Shown: positions 52,040-61,961, counted from the stretch's first letter. The stretch: DNA of 64,000 nt from VGBV01 sp963813725 (GCA_963813725.1 CAWFAI010000001.1:1-64000); one strand, 5' to 3'. Numbers and translations are program-made. Notes: generated by a model from the letters alone, not told the origin.

Positions 52040-54278
52040 CTAGGCGCGAACCGGCTCGGAGCGCGCCTCGCGGCGAGCCTCGGGCCGGTCGTGGTGCTCG
52101 GTGCCGCCGCGGCGGCCTGAGCCCGGCAGGATCCGGTCCAGCCAGTGCGGCAGGTACCAGTTCCAGTCGCCGAGCAGCTTCATCGTCGCGGGGAGCAGGA
52201 CGCCCCGGATGATGGTCGCGTCGATCAGGATCGCGGCCGCCAGCCCGATCCCCATCTCCTTGAAATCAAGGAACTGGAGAGGTGGCGAACACGCTGAACA
52301 CGCCGACCATGACGACTGCTGCGGCGGTGACCGTGCCGGCCGTGCGCGAGATGCCCTCGCGGACCGCGTCGTCGGTGCTCATGCCCCGGTCGTAGAGCTC
52401 GCGGACCCGCGTGAGGATGAACACGTGGTAGTCCATCGAGAGCCCGAACAGGATCACGAACAGGAACACCGGGAGCCAGTTGGTGATTCCGCCGTTGGAC
52501 TCGAAGTCCAGCAGCGACTCACCGGCCCCGTTCTGGAACACGATCACCAGCAAGCCGTAGGCGGCGCCCACGGAGAGCAGGTTGAGCACGATCGCCTTGA
52601 TCGGGATGACCAGCGACCGGAACGTGACCAGGAACAGCAGGAACGCCAGGCCGAGCACGAACGCGAACACCAGCGGCATGCTGTCGCTGAGGACCTGCTT
52701 GTAGTCCTCGGTGCTCGCGGCGCCTCCGGTGACGTTGGCTCGGCTCCGTCGACCGCGCCGACCGTCGCCGGGACGAGGTCATCGCGGACCTCGTTCAGGG
52801 CGGTGACCGATGCGTCGTCGGTGCCGTTGCCCGGCTCGGCAGCCCGATCACGGCGACCGAGCTGTCGTCGCTGTAGGTGATCTCGGCCGGGCCGATGAAC
52901 GTGTCCGACGCGGCCGCGTCGTCGACCAGCTGTCGATCGCGCCGGCGACCTCGCCGCCGCGAACGTCGTCGGCCTCGACGACGACCTCGTTGACGTTGAC
53001 CTTGTCGGGGAACGCGGCCGTGTACCTGTCGTAGGTCTTCATGATCGGCAGGTCCTGCGGCAGGTCGTCCGGACCCGACTGGGTCGTGGTCATGCCCAGA
53101 GCCGGGATCGCGAGGGCGATCAGCACGCCCGCGGACAGCGACGGCCGCAGAGCGACCGGCCGGCGCATGACGCGGCTGAACGACGCCGCTCCAGAACCGC
53201 GACTCGCCCGCCGGGCGGCGCAGCCGCCTGGTGAACGGGATCCGGCCCTTCTCGACGCGATCGCCGAGCCAGGCCAGCACGGCCGGCAGCACGAGCAGCG
53301 AGACGAACATCTCGACCGCTACGACGGTGACCGTCGCGACGGCGAACGACTCGAACGTCGCCTCGCCGGTGATGAACATCCCGGACATGGCGATCATCAC
53401 CGTGATCCCGGAGATCATGACCGCGCGGCCGGAGGTGCGGCCGCGGCCTGCAGGGACTCCTGCGGGCTCTTGCCGCTCGCCCGTTCCTCGCGCTCGCGGC
53501 GCATGTAGAACAGCGAGTAGTCGACGCCGACGGCGAGGCCGATCAGCAGGATCAGCGGCGCGACGTTGCCGTCGAGCGGGAAGATCTGGCTCGGGAATGG
53601 CGACCAGCGCCATCGTCGCCAGCACTCCCGTCAGCGCCAGCAGCAGCGGCACGCCCGCCGCGACCAGGCCGCCGAGCGCGACCACCAGGATCAGCAGGGT
53701 CAGGGGCAGCGACAGCATGCCCGCCTTGCCCAGATCCCGCTGAACGTCGTCGACGACGGCTCTTCTCGGCCGAGGCCGAACCGAACTGCTCGACGTTGAA
53801 CTCCGGGTTGTCGGCTTCTGGAGCGCCGCGATCGTGTCCTCGCTCTCGACCACGTTGTCGCCGGCATCGACGTCGGGACCCGTGATCTCGAAGTCGACGA
53901 GCACCGAATGGCCGTCCTCCGAGACCGCGCCGCCGCCATCGTAGGGGGCGACGCACGTTGGCGACGTGCTCCGTCGCCTTCAGCTCGGCGGCCGTGCGGC
54001 CGACGAGCTGACTGGAACTCGGGGTCGGTCGGCCGTCAGCGATCCTTGCTCTGGATCAGCGCGACCTCCTCGTTGGGCCGCAGGCCGGCGTCCGTGAGGG
54101 CGCGCTCGGCCTGCTGGGACTCGCCCGAGAACGAGTCGACCGTCGAGATGTCCTTCTGCTCGACGACCTGCGCGCCCATGATCAGGACGAGCAGGGCGAA
54201 GACGAGGCCGAGCCATCCCCAGATGGCCCGCTTGCGGTGGGTCGCGCTCCAGCGCGCGATCCGCTCGGTGAGGTTCAT
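52040..54278 (-). pseudogene. MMPL-family RND transporter, multiply frameshifted
   Basis: About 745 residues if some ten single-base shifts are corrected. Pieces in order: NLTERIARWSATHRKRAIWG, LVDFEITGPDVDAGDNVVES, GMLSLPLTLLILVVALGGLV, PLILLIGLAVGVDYSLFYMR, MISGITVMIAMSGMFITGEA, SLSAGVLIALAIPALGMTTT, SRSLVIPIKAI-like segment, WLPVFLFVILFGLSMDYHVF, GIGLAAAILIDATIIRGVLL. The two GLxxDYxxF/Y motifs and twin six-helix blocks identify an MmpL-type exporter. Shifts are frequent and not in homopolymers, yet motifs stay intact, so sequencing error is likely. Divergent from a response-regulator gene. Confidence 0.8.
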
Positions 54279-54453
54279 TCGTGGGTGCGTCCGTTCCTTG
54301 CATTTGAGCTCCTCCGTTGAGTCGAGTGGATTGCATGCGGGCAGCTTCCCCTCGCAGCGGCCCCCGTTCCCATGGGGCTGGCAGGCGTCTCGGGGTGCGG
54401 TTCTCCCGGCCGGAGGTACGGCTAGCCGTATGGGAAAAGCGGCCGCGATCGAT

Positions 54454-54459
54454 GACAAT
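54454..54459 (+). promoter_or_regulatory. -10-like hexamer GACAAT, leaderless promoter of the response regulator
   Basis: GACAAT keeps the key A and T and is followed by six bases and the ATG at 54466. Confidence 0.4.
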
Positions 54460-54465
54460 CAGGCC

Positions 54466-54819
54466 ATGAAGCGCACCGTCCTCATCGTCGACGACCATGC
54501 TGGGTTCCGCGCCAGCGCCAGGCGCGTGCTCGAGGCCGGTGGCTACTCGGTGATCGCCGAGGCCGCCGACGGCAGCTCGGGCGTCACGGCAGCGGCCGAG
54601 TCTCGTCCCGACCTCGCCCTGGTGGACGTGCAGCTGCCGGACTTCGACGGCTTCGAGGTCACCCGGCGGCTCCAGGAGTCCGGCGAGGCGCCCGAGATCG
54701 TCCTGATCTCGAGCCACGAGCTCGCCGACTTCGGCTCGCTGGTCGCGACCAGCGGGGCCCGCGGGTTCGTCTCCAAGGCGGACCTGTCCGCCGCGGCCCT
54801 GGAGGCCCTGCTGCGGTGA
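54466..54819 (+). CDS. Single-domain response regulator (receiver only)
   Basis: A 117-residue CheY-like receiver. Acidic pair DD at 9-10 (VLIVDDHAGFRASARRVLEA), phosphoacceptor Asp54 (DLALVDVQLPDFDGFEVTRR), Ser/Thr region LISSHE and Lys in GFVSKADLSA. There is no output domain, so it may act by protein contact or phosphotransfer. It overlaps the histidine kinase gene by four bases (GTGA). An ATG at 54430 would add 12 residues, but the hexamer six bases before 54466 favours the shorter form. Confidence 0.8.
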   Translation: MKRTVLIVDDHAGFRASARRVLEAGGYSVIAEAADGSSGVTAAAESRPDLALVDVQLPDFDGFEVTRRLQESGEAPEIVLISSHELADFGSLVATSGARGFVSKADLSAAALEALLR

Positions 54820-56605
54820 GGGGTCTGCGCGCCCGGCTCGGCCGACTCTCCCCAGGACGAGCTGCGCCGCTTGCTGATCGCTCTCGCCGCGCTCACGCTC
54901 GTGCACAGCGCGGTCGCGCTCTGGCTCACCGCTCACCACCGATCAAGACCACGAGCTGGCGGTCGACCTTGTGGCCTCGCAGCTGATCGGGTGGTCGTTC
55001 GCCGGCACCGGGCTGTTCGCGTGGTGGCGGCGACCCGCGAACCCGGTCGGGGTCGCTGATGTTCCTGACCGGCTTCTTCTGGTTCTTCAACGTCTACCAG
55101 CTGGCCGACACCACCTGGCTCTTCGTCGCCGCCTTCGTCCTGGCCGACGTCAGCTACGGCTTCCTGATCCACCTGCTGCTGGTCTTCCCCGACGGGAAGC
55201 TCGAGACCCGGCTCGAGCGGGCGGTGGTCGCCGGCGGGTACCTGGCGGTGACCGTCCTGCAGCTGATCGCCGCGTTCCTGATCGATCCGGCGCTGAACGG
55301 ATGCGAGGGGTGCCCCGACAACCCGCTGCTGATCGACCGACGATCCTGGTGTCTACGACGCCTACGGCGCGGTCCAGTCGCTGTTCGCGATGACGGTCCT
55401 GTCGGCTTGGTCGTGGCACTCGCCGGCGCTGGCGGGACTGGCCCGCGGAGCGGCGGAAGCAGTTCGCGCCGGTGCTCTGGGCCGGCGGTGCGAGCCTCTC
55501 CCTGATCTCGCTGCAGCTGCTCGTCGACGTGCTCGGCATCTCGGAGACGCTGCGGCAGGCGCTGTTCCTGGCCTCACTGATCCCATTCGCCTTCGTCCCG
55601 TTCGCCTTTCTGTCGGCCTGCTCCGCAGCCGCATTTCGCGCGCCGAGGCGGTGGGCGACCTAGTCGCGGGCCTGGCCGCAAGCGGTGAGGGACCGGACCT
55701 GCGTGACGCGCTGGCCGACGCCCTGTCGGACCCCTCGGTCGAGCTCGTCGTACTGGGTGCCCGGAGGCCGACACCTACGTCAACGCCGAGGGCGCGCAGG
55801 TCGGGCTGCCCGGCCCCGACCCTGTCCGGCGTTGGGCGGAGGTGACCCACGACGGCAAGCGCGTCGGCGCGATCGTCCACGACGGGCGACTGGACGAGGC
55901 CGAGGAGCTGGTCGCCTCTGTCGCCTCGGCGGCGGGGCTGCGAATGGAGAACGAGCGCCTCGACGCAGAGCTGCGCGCCCGGCTCGAGGAGCTGCGCGCC
56001 TCGCGCGCCCGCATCGTCGAGGCCGGTTACCGGGAGCGGCGCCGAGTCGAGCGAGACCTCCACGACGGGGCGCAGCAGCGGCTGATGGCGCTGACCCTCA
56101 ACCTCAAGCTCGCGCGCTCAAAGGTCGAGGAGGACCCGGCCGAGGCGGGCGAGCTGTCTGGACGAGGCCGCCGCGGAGCTCGAGCAGGCGACGGCCGAGC
56201 TGCGCGAGCTCGCCCGCGGCATTCACCCCGGCCTGCTGACTGACCGCGGGCTCGTCCCCGCCCTCGAGGCGCTCGCGTCGCAGGGCGCCGGTGCCTGTCG
56301 AGCTGACGGCGGAGATCGACCAGCGCCCCGCGCCGGCGTCGAGGCCGCCACCTACTTCCTCGTCTCCGAGGCGCTCGCCAACGTCGCCAAGCACGCGCAA
56401 GCCGAGCGCGTCAGCGTCAGCGTCGCCCAGAGCAACGGCTTGCTCACCGTCGAGGTCCTCGACGACGGACGCGGTGGCGCCGACCCGGACGGCTCGGGCC
56501 TGCGGGGACTGGCGGACCGGGTGGCCGCGCTGGACGGCGACTTCAGCGTCGAGCAACGGCGAGAACGGCGGCACGATCGTGCGTGCCAGCATCCCGCTCG
56601 GCTAG
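54816..56605 (+). pseudogene. NarL-type sensor histidine kinase, multiply frameshifted
   Basis: About 595 residues after correcting some eight shifts. Membrane region: LIALAALTLVHSAVALWLTA, FLTGFFWFFNVYQLADTTWL, FLIHLLLVFPDGKLETRLER, LSLISLQLLVDVLGISETLR. Then a linker (DLVAGLAASGEGPDLRDALA), and a HisKA_3 domain with the phosphorylated His in RRRVERDLHDGAQQRLMALT. The ATPase part shows SEALANVAKHAQAERVSVSV, EVLDDGRGGADPDGSGLRGL and IVRASIPLG. The gene lies between two response regulators; the downstream LuxR-type one is the probable partner. Motifs remain intact across shifts. Confidence 0.78.
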
Positions 56606-56615
56606 GTTGACGCGG

Positions 56616-57261
56616 ATGAGGCTGGTCGTTGCCGACGACTCGGTGCTGCTGCGCGAAGGAGTGGTTCGCCTGCTCGAGGATGCCGGGTTCGAGGTCGTGG
56701 GCCAGGCCGGCGACGCCGAGGACCTGCTGCGAAAGGTGCGGGCGCACAAGCCCGACGTCGCCATCGTCGACGTGCGCATGCCCCCGACCCACACCGACGA
56801 GGGCATCCGCGCCGCCCAGGAGATCAGGGCGGAGCTGCCCGGCGGTGGGCGTCCTCGTCCTCTCCCAGTACGTCGAGGAGACGTACGCCCGCGAGCTGCT
56901 CGCCGACGACGCCGCGGGCATCGGCTACCTGCTCAAGGACCGGGTCTCCGACATCGACACCCTCACGGACGCCGTCCGCAGGGTCGCGGCCGGAGGCTCG
57001 GCCCTGGATCCCGAGGTGGTCTCGGGCATGCTCGGCCGCAGCCGCAAGGACGATCCGCTCGACGCGCTCACCCCGCGCGAGCGCGAGGTCCTGGGGCTGA
57101 TGGCCGAGGGCCGATCGAACTCGGCGATAGCTGAGCAGCTCGTCGTCACCGACCGGGCCGTCGAGAAGCACGTGACCAGCATCTTCAGCAAGCTCGACCT
57201 GGACGCCACCCCCGAGGACCACCGCCGTGTGCTGGCGGTGCTGAAGTTCCTGGAGGCCTAG
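56616..57261 (+). CDS. NarL/FixJ-type response regulator, one frameshift
   Basis: About 214 residues. Receiver: LVVADDSVLLREGVVRLLED with Asp52 in DVAIVDVRMPPTHTDEGIRA. A one-base shift near 56845 leads into GVLVLSQYVEETYARELLAD and GIGYLLKDRVSDIDTLTDAV. The C-terminal LuxR helix-turn-helix is complete: LTPREREVLGLMAEGRSNSA, IAEQLVVTDRAVEKHVTSIF, SKLDL. It follows the kinase gene by ten bases and should be its cognate DNA-binding regulator. The target is unknown; the divergent MMPL exporter is a candidate. Confidence 0.83.
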
Positions 57262-57327
57262 GCCGGATCGGTTGTCGTAGCCGCCCGCGATGCGCGGTTC
57301 GCCGGCCGGGGGAGCTCGAGGCCGAAC

Positions 57328-57684
57328 CTACAAGCCGATGATGAGCACGAGGGTGGCCACGCAGAGCAGGACACCGCTCAGCGCCAACACCACCGAGAGC
57401 CAGCCCGGCGTAGAGGCGAACCGTCCCTGGTCGACGGCTGCATTGACTGCACGCGCCCGCAGCGAGCCGTGGACGAAGAGAAGCAGTGCGTAGGCGGCGA
57501 AGGCGGCGCCGACGACCACGTAGGGCAGCTCGTCATGGTCCGGACCGAGTTCAGGGACCACTCGCCCGACGGCGATCGCGACCGCAAGCGCCGTCAGCGC
57601 GGTTCTCCACCAGGCAAGCGCGGTGCGCTCGCTCGCCATCTCCGTGCGGCGGGCTGCAAGGTCTGTCTCGGGGTCGCTCGCCAT
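57328..57684 (-). CDS. DUF202 membrane protein
   Basis: A 118-residue protein with three hydrophobic helices. The opening DLAARRTEMASERTALAWWR followed by TALTALAVAIAVGRVVPEL is the DUF202 (YidH-like) signature, with the conserved ERT.L.W.RT element. The last helices are VVVGAAFAAYALLLFVHGSL and VVLALSGVLLCVATLVLIIG. Function unknown. Divergent from the cation/proton antiporter gene. Confidence 0.82.
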   Translation of the reverse strand: MASDPETDLAARRTEMASERTALAWWRTALTALAVAIAVGRVVPELGPDHDELPYVVVGAAFAAYALLLFVHGSLRARAVNAAVDQGRFASTPGWLSVVLALSGVLLCVATLVLIIGL

Positions 57685-57791
57685 CGGCCGACGATCTCGT
57701 GCTCGCGGGGTGCTCGCACAAGTATCGCGCGGCGGCCCGATCCGTGCATGCCATAGGTTCGGTTCCTGTCTCTCTGAGGAGAAGGGTCTGA

Positions 57792-59066
57792 ATGGACTGG
57801 TCGCTGGCGATCGTGGCCCTGGCGTTGATCGCCGTTGCTGCGTTCTCGAAACGGCTGTCGGGATCGCCGATCACGCCCGCGATCGTCTTCGTCTCGATAG
57901 GGCTCCTCGTCGGCCCCAGGGTCCTCAGCGAAGTCGACATCCCAAGCACCAGCTCGACGGTGCGAGCGCTGGCCGAGGCGACGCTGGCGCTGGTCCTGTT
58001 CTCGGACGCCTCGCGCATCGACCTCATCGCGCTGCGGCGCGAGATTTCGCTGCCTGCGCGTCTGCTCGGGATTGGCCTGCCGTTGACGATCGCATTCGGA
58101 GCGCTCACGGCGGCGGTGATCTTCGGAGAACTGACTTTCTGGGAGGCGGTCATCGTCGGGGTCATCCTGGCGCCGACCGATGCGGCCCTGGGCCAGGCGG
58201 TCGTCACCGAGCCACGTGTCCCGGGTCGGATTCGCCAAGCGCTCAACGTCGAGAGTGGGCTCAACGACGGGATCTGTGTGCCACTCCTGTTCGCCGCAGT
58301 CGCCGCAGCCGACATCGAGTCGCACATCTCAGAAGGTCGAACCGGGATGACCCTATTGCTCGAAGAGGTCGGCTACGGCGTGTTGGCAGGAGTTGCCGCT
58401 GCGCTCGTGATCGGAGCGGTGGTCATTCACGCCGGCCGGAGAGACCTGATCCAGGGCAGCTGGCGCCAGGTGATCCCAGCCGCAGGAGCAGCGCTCGCCT
58501 ACGGCACCGCCAGCGCACTCGGCGGGTCGGGCTTCATCGCGGCTTTCGTAGCCGGCATCGTGTTCCGCGGAGTCATCAAGCGCGATCCCGAGGACATGAA
58601 TCGGCTCACAGAGGAGGTCGGGGGCGCTCTCAACGGGGTCACTTTCATCATCTTCGGAGCAATCCTGCTCGGACCCGCGCTCGGGGAGCTGAGCTGGAGC
58701 CTCGTCCTCTACGCGGTGCTCAGCTTGACGGTCGTGCGAATGGTGCCTGTCGCGATCGCACTGCTCGGCTCCCGCGTGCGGCTGCCAACGCTGGGGTTTC
58801 TCGCCTGGTTCGGGCCTCGCGGGTTGGCCTCGATCGTCTTCGCGGTGATCGTGATCGAGGAGTCGCAGCTTCCCCACGAGAACCTGATCGTGTTGGCGAT
58901 CTACCTCACCGTGGGGCTCTCGGTCTTCGCTCACGGGCTCACCGCCGCTCCCCTTGCAAACCGCTACGCGGATTGGTTCGATCGCCACCCACGGGACAAA
59001 GCGCCGCCAGTGGAGAGCGCGCCTGCCCACCTGACCCGCACGCGTGCGTTCTTCGGAGGGCGCTAG
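57792..59066 (+). CDS. Cation:proton antiporter, CPA1/NhaP type
   Basis: A 424-residue antiporter with about 12 helices. The core motif ILAPTDAALGQAVVTEPRVP and the ion-binding ESGLNDGICVPL (Asn-Asp) mark the CPA1 family. Others: PAIVFVSIGLLVGPRVL, ALVLFSDASRIDL and FLAWFGPRGLASIVFAVIVI with the conserved Arg. It should exchange Na+ or K+ for H+. The ATG has GAGGAGAAGGG upstream, and TAGGTT (57754-57759) is a likely -10 giving a leader of about 26 bases, unlike many neighbours. The C-terminal tail is short and lacks an RCK domain. Confidence 0.88.
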   Translation: MDWSLAIVALALIAVAAFSKRLSGSPITPAIVFVSIGLLVGPRVLSEVDIPSTSSTVRALAEATLALVLFSDASRIDLIALRREISLPARLLGIGLPLTIAFGALTAAVIFGELTFWEAVIVGVILAPTDAALGQAVVTEPRVPGRIRQALNVESGLNDGICVPLLFAAVAAADIESHISEGRTGMTLLLEEVGYGVLAGVAAALVIGAVVIHAGRRDLIQGSWRQVIPAAGAALAYGTASALGGSGFIAAFVAGIVFRGVIKRDPEDMNRLTEEVGGALNGVTFIIFGAILLGPALGELSWSLVLYAVLSLTVVRMVPVAIALLGSRVRLPTLGFLAWFGPRGLASIVFAVIVIEESQLPHENLIVLAIYLTVGLSVFAHGLTAAPLANRYADWFDRHPRDKAPPVESAPAHLTRTRAFFGGR

Positions 59067-59110
59067 TCCGACCCGGATCAGCGAAACCGATCTCTCCAGA
59101 CCGATCTCGG

Positions 59111-61105
59111 CTAGGCGCGAATAGCGTCCAGGTCCGCGCGGAGCTCCTTGAGCTCGTCGCGGATGCGGGCCGCCTCCTCGAAGCGGAGGTCCTCGGCCGC
59201 GACCAGCATCTCCTCCTCCAGCTCCACGCAGAGCTTCTCCAGTTCCTCGGGGGTCTTGGTCTCGGTCTCCGCGCGGCGGCGGCGTCGCCGGGCCGGCGCC
59301 TGGGACTCCATCGCCAGGAACTCGGCCATGTCGGAGATGCCCTTCTTGACCGTTTCGGGCGTGATCCCGTGCTCCTCGTTGTAGGCGACCTGGATCGCGC
59401 GGCGGCGATCGGTCTCGCTGATCGCCTTGCGCATCGCCTCGGTCTCCTTGTCGGCGTACATCAGCACGCGGCCGCGGACATTTCGCGCCGCGCGGCCGAT
59501 GGTCTGGATCAGCGAGGTCTCGCCGCGAAGGAAGCCCTCCTTGTCGGCGTCGAGGATCGCGACGAGCGAGACCTCGGGCAGGTCGAGCCCCTCGCGCAGC
59601 AGGTTGACCCCCACCAGCGCGTCGTACTCGCCGAGACGCAGCTCGCGGATGATCTGGATTCGCTCGAGGGTGTCCACCTCGGAATGCAGGTAGCGGACCC
59701 GGAAGCCGTGCTCGAGGAGGTACTCGGTCAGGTCCTCGGCCATCTTCTTGGTCAGGGTCGTGACCAGCACCCGCTCGTCGCGTTCGGCGCGCTCGCGAAC
59801 CTCGTTCATGAGGTCGTCGATCTGGTTCTTTGTCTCGCGCACCTCGACCGCGGGGTCGACGATGCCGGTCGGGCGCACGATCTGCTCGACCGTCTGGAAG
59901 GCCTGCGCGCGCTCCCAGGGACCGGGGGTGGCCGAGACCAGCACCATCTGGCCGACGCGGTCGAGGAACTCGTCGAACTTGAGCGGGCGGTTGTCGATCG
60001 CGGAGGGCAGCCGGAAGCCGAAGTCCACGAGCGTCGACTTGCGCGAGAAGTCGCCCTCGTACATGCCGCCGATCTGGGGGATCGTCTGGTGCGACTCGTC
60101 GATGAAGGTGACGAAGTCGTCGGGGAAGTAGTCGATCAGCGTGTACGGCGGGTCGCCCGCGGCGCGACCGTCGAGGATCCGTGAGTAGTTCTCGATCCCC
60201 GGGCAGAAGCCGAGCTCGCGCATCATCTCCATGTCGTACTTGGTCCGCTGCATCAGCCTGTGGGCCTCGAGCTGCTTGCCCTGCGACTCGAACAGCTTCA
60301 CCTGCTCGGTCAACTCGAAGCCGATCTGGTCCACAGCGCGCTCCATCGTCTCTTCCTTGACCGCGTAGTGGCTCGCCGGCCAAACCGAGACGTGGTCGAT
60401 CACGTCGAGGATCTCGCCGGTCAGCGGGTCGAAGTGCTGGATGCCCTCGATCTCGTCGCCGAAGAGCTGGATCCGGTAGGCCGACTCGGCGTAGGCGGGG
60501 TAGATCTCGAGGACCTCGCCGCGGGCGCTGAAGGTGCCGCGGCCGAGGCTGGTGTCGTTGCGGCGGTACTGCATGCCCACCAGCTTCCGGAAGAGCTCCT
60601 CGCGGTCCACCCACTCGCCCACCTTGAACAGGTGCATCTGCTCCTTGTAGAGCTGGGGCGAGCCGATGCCGTAGATGCAGCTGACGGAGGCGACGATGAT
60701 CACGTCCTCGCGCGCGAACAGCGACGCCGTCGCCGCGTGGCGCAGCCGGTCGATCTCGTCGTTGATCGAGGAGTCCTTCTCGATGTAGAGGTCCTGCGCG
60801 GGCACGTAGGCCTCGGGCTGGTAGTAGTCGTAGTAGCTGACGAAGTACTCGACGGCGTTGTTGGGGAAGAACTCGCGGAACTCGTTGCAGAGCTGCGCCG
60901 CCAGCGTCTTGTTGTGCGCGATCACCAGCGCCGGGCGCTGCACCCGCTCGATCACCCCCGCCATCGTGAACGTCTTGCCTGTGCCGGTCGCGCCCAGCAG
61001 CGTCTGCACGCGCTCGGAGTCGCCCAGCCCCTCGGCGAGGCCGGCTATCGCCTTGGGCTGGTCGGCCGTCGGGGTGTAGGCCGGATTGAGCTCGAACCTG
61101 GGCAC
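59111..61105 (-). CDS. uvrB: Excinuclease ABC subunit B
   Basis: A 664-residue UvrB, the helicase-like damage verifier. Walker A LLGATGTGKTFTMAGVIERV, the beta-hairpin region YYDYYQPEAYVPAQDLYIEK, TFIDESHQTIPQIGGMYEGD (DESH box), MVLVSATPGPWE, GVNLLREGLDLPEVSLVAIL, QTIGRAARNVRGRVLMYAD, and the C-terminal UVR motif (LRFEEAARIRDELKELRADL) for UvrC. A basic stretch ARRRRRRAETETK lies before it. GTG start with TAGGCT six bases upstream. It is on the same strand as uvrA but about 10 kb away. Confidence 0.97.
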   Translation of the reverse strand: MPRFELNPAYTPTADQPKAIAGLAEGLGDSERVQTLLGATGTGKTFTMAGVIERVQRPALVIAHNKTLAAQLCNEFREFFPNNAVEYFVSYYDYYQPEAYVPAQDLYIEKDSSINDEIDRLRHAATASLFAREDVIIVASVSCIYGIGSPQLYKEQMHLFKVGEWVDREELFRKLVGMQYRRNDTSLGRGTFSARGEVLEIYPAYAESAYRIQLFGDEIEGIQHFDPLTGEILDVIDHVSVWPASHYAVKEETMERAVDQIGFELTEQVKLFESQGKQLEAHRLMQRTKYDMEMMRELGFCPGIENYSRILDGRAAGDPPYTLIDYFPDDFVTFIDESHQTIPQIGGMYEGDFSRKSTLVDFGFRLPSAIDNRPLKFDEFLDRVGQMVLVSATPGPWERAQAFQTVEQIVRPTGIVDPAVEVRETKNQIDDLMNEVRERAERDERVLVTTLTKKMAEDLTEYLLEHGFRVRYLHSEVDTLERIQIIRELRLGEYDALVGVNLLREGLDLPEVSLVAILDADKEGFLRGETSLIQTIGRAARNVRGRVLMYADKETEAMRKAISETDRRRAIQVAYNEEHGITPETVKKGISDMAEFLAMESQAPARRRRRRAETETKTPEELEKLCVELEEEMLVAAEDLRFEEAARIRDELKELRADLDAIRA

Positions 61106-61111
61106 CGATTG

Positions 61112-61117
61112 AGCCTA
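61112..61117 (-). promoter_or_regulatory. -10 hexamer TAGGCT, leaderless uvrB promoter
   Basis: On the minus strand TAGGCT is followed by six bases and the uvrB GTG at 61105. Confidence 0.65.
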
Positions 61118-61243
61118 GCGCCCGGCCAAGCCGGCCCCGCCGGCTGGACCGCCTACTCGAAGGCGCCCGTGGCGTGCACGACCTTGCCGCCAGCAGGGTC
61201 AGCGCCGGATACAAGGCTCCAGCGCCCGTTTGTCCGATCCGTC

Positions 61244-61849
61244 CTAGCCGGTCGCGGCGGCCGCCTGCTGGGCGGCGATCGCCTCGCCGGTGCCCCGCAG
61301 GGCCCCCGCGATCATCTCGACCAGGACCTCGACGTCCGGCCCGCCGGTGTCGAGCCAGCTCAGCATCGCGCTCTCCATGTAGCCGATCCAGGCGAGGATC
61401 CCGACGCGGACCTCGGGGCGCTCGGGGTCCAGGCCCATCTGCGGCGCGATCCGGCTGACCGCGATCAGCTTCGCCTCGTCGAGCTGCTTGCGCACCTCGG
61501 CGAAGCCGACCCCGCGCGTCATCAGGAAGCGGTAGCCCTCGGGATGCTCGGAGATGATCTGCGCGTAGGCGCGCATCGACTGGCGCAGGCGCTCGGGCGG
61601 GGGCAGCTCCGGGTCGGGCTGGATCTGAGCCCGGAACTCGGCGATCAGCGGCTCGACGGTCGCGATGTAGAGGTCCTTCTTGGTTCCGAAGTACTGGAAG
61701 ATGAGGCCGTGCGAGACGCCGGCGGCGTCGGCGATCTCGTCGACCGAGACGTCGTCGAAGTCCTTCTGGCCGAACACCTCCAGCGCCGCCTTCAGCAGCT
61801 GTTGTCGGCGCTCGGTCGCGCGCTCCGTGGTCAGGGGTCGCTGTCCCAT
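61244..61849 (-). CDS. TetR-family transcriptional regulator
   Basis: A 201-residue repressor. The N-terminal helix-turn-helix reads RRQQLLKAALEVFGQKDFDD, VSVDEIADAAGVSHGLIFQY and FGTKKDLYIATVEP. The ligand domain follows (MRAYAQIISEHPEGYRFLMT, GILAWIGYMESAMLSWLDTG). The ATG has TAGAAT six bases upstream, and a near-perfect dyad (61871-61883) covers its -35 region, so it probably represses itself. A second copy of the dyad lies before the divergent copper-protein gene, which is the likely target. Confidence 0.88.
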   Translation of the reverse strand: MGQRPLTTERATERRQQLLKAALEVFGQKDFDDVSVDEIADAAGVSHGLIFQYFGTKKDLYIATVEPLIAEFRAQIQPDPELPPPERLRQSMRAYAQIISEHPEGYRFLMTRGVGFAEVRKQLDEAKLIAVSRIAPQMGLDPERPEVRVGILAWIGYMESAMLSWLDTGGPDVEVLVEMIAGALRGTGEAIAAQQAAAATG

Positions 61850-61855
61850 GGGGCC

Positions 61856-61861
61856 ATTCTA
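61856..61861 (-). promoter_or_regulatory. -10 hexamer TAGAAT, leaderless promoter of the TetR gene
   Basis: On the minus strand TAGAAT is followed by six bases and the ATG at 61849. Confidence 0.65.
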
Positions 61862-61870
61862 GAGCGACGT

Positions 61871-61883
61871 TGACTCGGAGTTA
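61871..61883. promoter_or_regulatory. TetR operator candidate 1 (TGACTCGGAGTTA)
   Basis: TGACTC-G-GAGTTA is a 13-base dyad with one mismatch, matching the second copy at 61918-61930. It lies in the -35 region of the tetR promoter. Confidence 0.65.
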
Positions 61884-61917
61884 GCCCGGCGGGGCGTGGT
61901 ATGTTTGTGACCAGAGT

Positions 61918-61930
61918 TGACTCCGAGTCA
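61918..61930. promoter_or_regulatory. TetR operator candidate 2 (TGACTCCGAGTCA)
   Basis: TGACTC-C-GAGTCA is a perfect 13-base dyad, centred 47 bases from operator 1. It overlaps the probable transcription start of the copper-protein gene, whose -10 may be TATGTT at 61900-61905. Confidence 0.7.
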
Positions 61931-61961
61931 GACGCCGGGGTCGCGAGGAGGAGTTGAGAGC

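Noticed and set aside
59067..59110. Terminator between the antiporter and uvrB genes
   Set aside because: The repeated ACCGATCTC elements there are direct, not inverted, and cannot form a hairpin.
57623..60184. An 853-codon plus-strand frame and a 953-codon minus-strand frame over the antiporter and uvrB
   Set aside because: Both are shadows of the antiporter and uvrB genes, which show clear family motifs in their own frames.
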